Source: Sebastes aleutianus (lineage: Eukaryota > Chordata > Actinopteri > Perciformes > Sebastidae). From it: 64,000 bases of DNA. This document shows positions 62,335 through 64,000 of this stretch, one piece after another (position 1 is the first letter of the stretch; each line of letters starts with the position of its first letter). Location of the stretch: contig CAKAKS010000032.1 of assembly GCA_916700875.1 (NCBI GenBank), positions 13,677,629 through 13,741,628 on the forward strand, in the 5' to 3' direction. Made by a program: the position numbers and the translations under genes. Below the pieces are notes generated by a model. It ran no database searches, was not told the DNA's origin, and saw only the letters and a program-made list of their open reading frames with translations.

Positions 62335-64000
62335 CTTCAAACCTTCAGCTGACATTAGACACCCTGACATTATGGTTGCCTGTCTAATAAGAGTCCTGGT
62401 CTGTCTGTGGAACTTTCCAGCTACCCTCTTGCTACACTGTTGACAAAACACAGCCATGTCAGCACTCCTCTACCCGCACAACGCAACCAACAACACACTT
62501 TGGTCACTGACACCACGTCGTGAGCCACATAGGTGTCACTACGCATGAATAAAGCGACTGAAGAGACGTCTGGCGGACGGTATCATCATGACATAATTTA
62601 TGCCTGCATGCGGCTTTAGTTTATGGCTCAACAACACACGTTTTTAAAAGGCTTCTGCTTAGGTTGAAGTGCGTAAATCAGGACGGGGTGATCGGAGGCC
62701 ATGTGTGTAACAGCTGTCTGTGTGCCAGTGTGCCAAGAGAAAGCAGCACATACCCCCCTCCCACCAGGCAGGGGCCGTTAATACTCCGACCACCCCTTCA
62801 ATACTTGATATTGATCCCAACAGACCAGCTCCACCTTTGACACATGGAGTGTCATCAGGGGCTGTAGGCATTACCACATCTGTCACTCTAACCGAATGAT
62901 GTCATCTCCTACTACATTTCAGCATTTCCATTTTACAGTGTTTTTCTGTCATTGTCCCCCCTGTTGCTGCTGTTTGTGTTGCACTTAGAAAACAAATACG
63001 CGAAGGACACTCCCAGGCACAAAACATGTTTTCGTGTCCGAGCAAGCTCTTGAGTGATTACCAGGCTAATTGTGTGTGTGTGTGTGGAAGAAGCTACTGT
63101 AGCCTTGAGGAAATCCTCCCTCGCCAGAGTCAAAGCATCGTTGCTTCGCGCAAGACAAAACCTCACAGCAGGAAAAGGAAAGAGATAAATGGAGGAGAAG
63201 GGAAGAGCGTGCTGGTGTGAAGAGGGCTGTTAAAACCGCATCAGGAAGACCAGCCTGAGAGCCTACAAACCCTCAGGCCTCGCTAAACCCGCAATTCACA
63301 CACTAATCTACCTGTTAGCATGAGGTGTGAACAGGTGCATTCCCTTTATGCGCTGCACAGCGGGGTCTCTGCGTCCTCGAGTGGTTTTGGCGACACAGAT
63401 GCGCCCCAGGCAGAGTTTGAAATAGCTTCTATTAATTGTCTTGGCTTCGTGAATCAGGGGACATTTTCATCAAAGTAATAGCCAATATTAATCTTCAAAA
63501 ACTCAAGCCTCAATGTCACCATAGGGGGAATTCAACATAATGACTGAACACCATCAGCGTGATAAGCATCTAGTAATTTCACCTTGGTATGCCACGCTGT
63601 TAGATGCTGTGATTTGGTGTGATAAGAGCCCGGTTTAATTATCCAGAGACTTAATGATCTCTTATCTGCTTCCATTTCCTGACCGGGGTCACATGACCTC
63701 TACAGTGCACTACACTATATTATTGTTTATTTATATAGACGGATCCAGAGGTATTTTTGGTCCTGTTGTTTTTTCCTTTGACGATTTGAAATTCCTATTT
63801 GTCCTTTTCCCATTTGAGCAGTTTCCTAACTTTGCTTCCGATTTCATGAACAGAAATTCTTGGGCTCCGCTGGCGTTGTGCGTGGGAGTGTTATGTTTTA
63901 GAGTAATGCATGAGGATGTGTGTCTCTGAAGGTGAGAGGGCTCTCACGAAAGTCACATTCTCCGTGCCCGTGCAAGGCCCTTTCTTCACCTTATACCGAG
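62335..64000. other. Non-coding DNA to the right edge
   Basis: No gene and no recognised repeat apart from a short TG run at 63074-63086. Open frames here are short and show no family resemblance. Confidence 0.4.

Noticed and set aside
63654..63929. 91-residue plus-strand frame near the right edge
   Set aside because: Phe/Leu-rich without motif or splice context; no support as a gene.

Overview
The window reads as vertebrate nuclear DNA, most likely a percomorph-type teleost. It has interrupted genes with compact GT-AG introns, a high density of short terminal-inverted-repeat transposons, a decayed Tc1-like element and 3' tails of LINEs. No bacterial, viral or organellar signal was seen. All five protein genes lie on the minus strand and were assembled exon by exon from open frames, splice signals and phase continuity.

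Layout, low to high coordinate: (1) 1-15084, the 5' half of dpf3 (BAF45c, a BAF chromatin-remodelling subunit), coding exons 1-5; the C2H2 finger and double PHD exons lie beyond the left edge. (2) 17578-24460, a complete zfyve1 (DFCP1, an omegasome and lipid-droplet ATPase with two FYVE domains), 11 coding exons, 786 residues, with a promoter near 25.98 kb. (3) 27659-28485, a three-exon RhoU/RhoV-like small GTPase, 222 residues. (4) 44991-46666, chac1, the glutathione-degrading gamma-glutamylcyclotransferase, 3 exons, 215 residues. (5) 49834-57120, dll4, the Notch ligand, 11 coding exons, 683 residues, with a TATA box at 57527-57534.

The stretches 28.5-44.6 kb and 57.6-64 kb contain no gene I can support. 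They hold dispersed repeats and single-copy-looking DNA that may include regulatory elements. The gene set joins a block that in human is on 14q24 (DPF3-ZFYVE1) to one on 15q15 (RHOV-DLL4-CHAC1). DCAF4 and VPS18, which sit inside those human blocks, are not visible.

The genes form no single pathway: chromatin (dpf3), autophagosome and lipid-droplet membranes (zfyve1), actin and polarity (Rho), redox and stress (chac1) and Notch signalling (dll4). Human CHAC1 has also been reported to block Notch maturation, which makes the chac1-dll4 adjacency notable. I found no clearly new biological system. The most interesting items are an inverted pair of transposons flanking zfyve1 exons 6-10, a 28S rRNA fragment inside a transposon-like repeat, a frame-preserving 90-nt zfyve1 intron, a Rho GTPase with a displaced C-terminal cysteine signature, and two candidate enhancers (dpf3 intron 3, dll4 intron 4).
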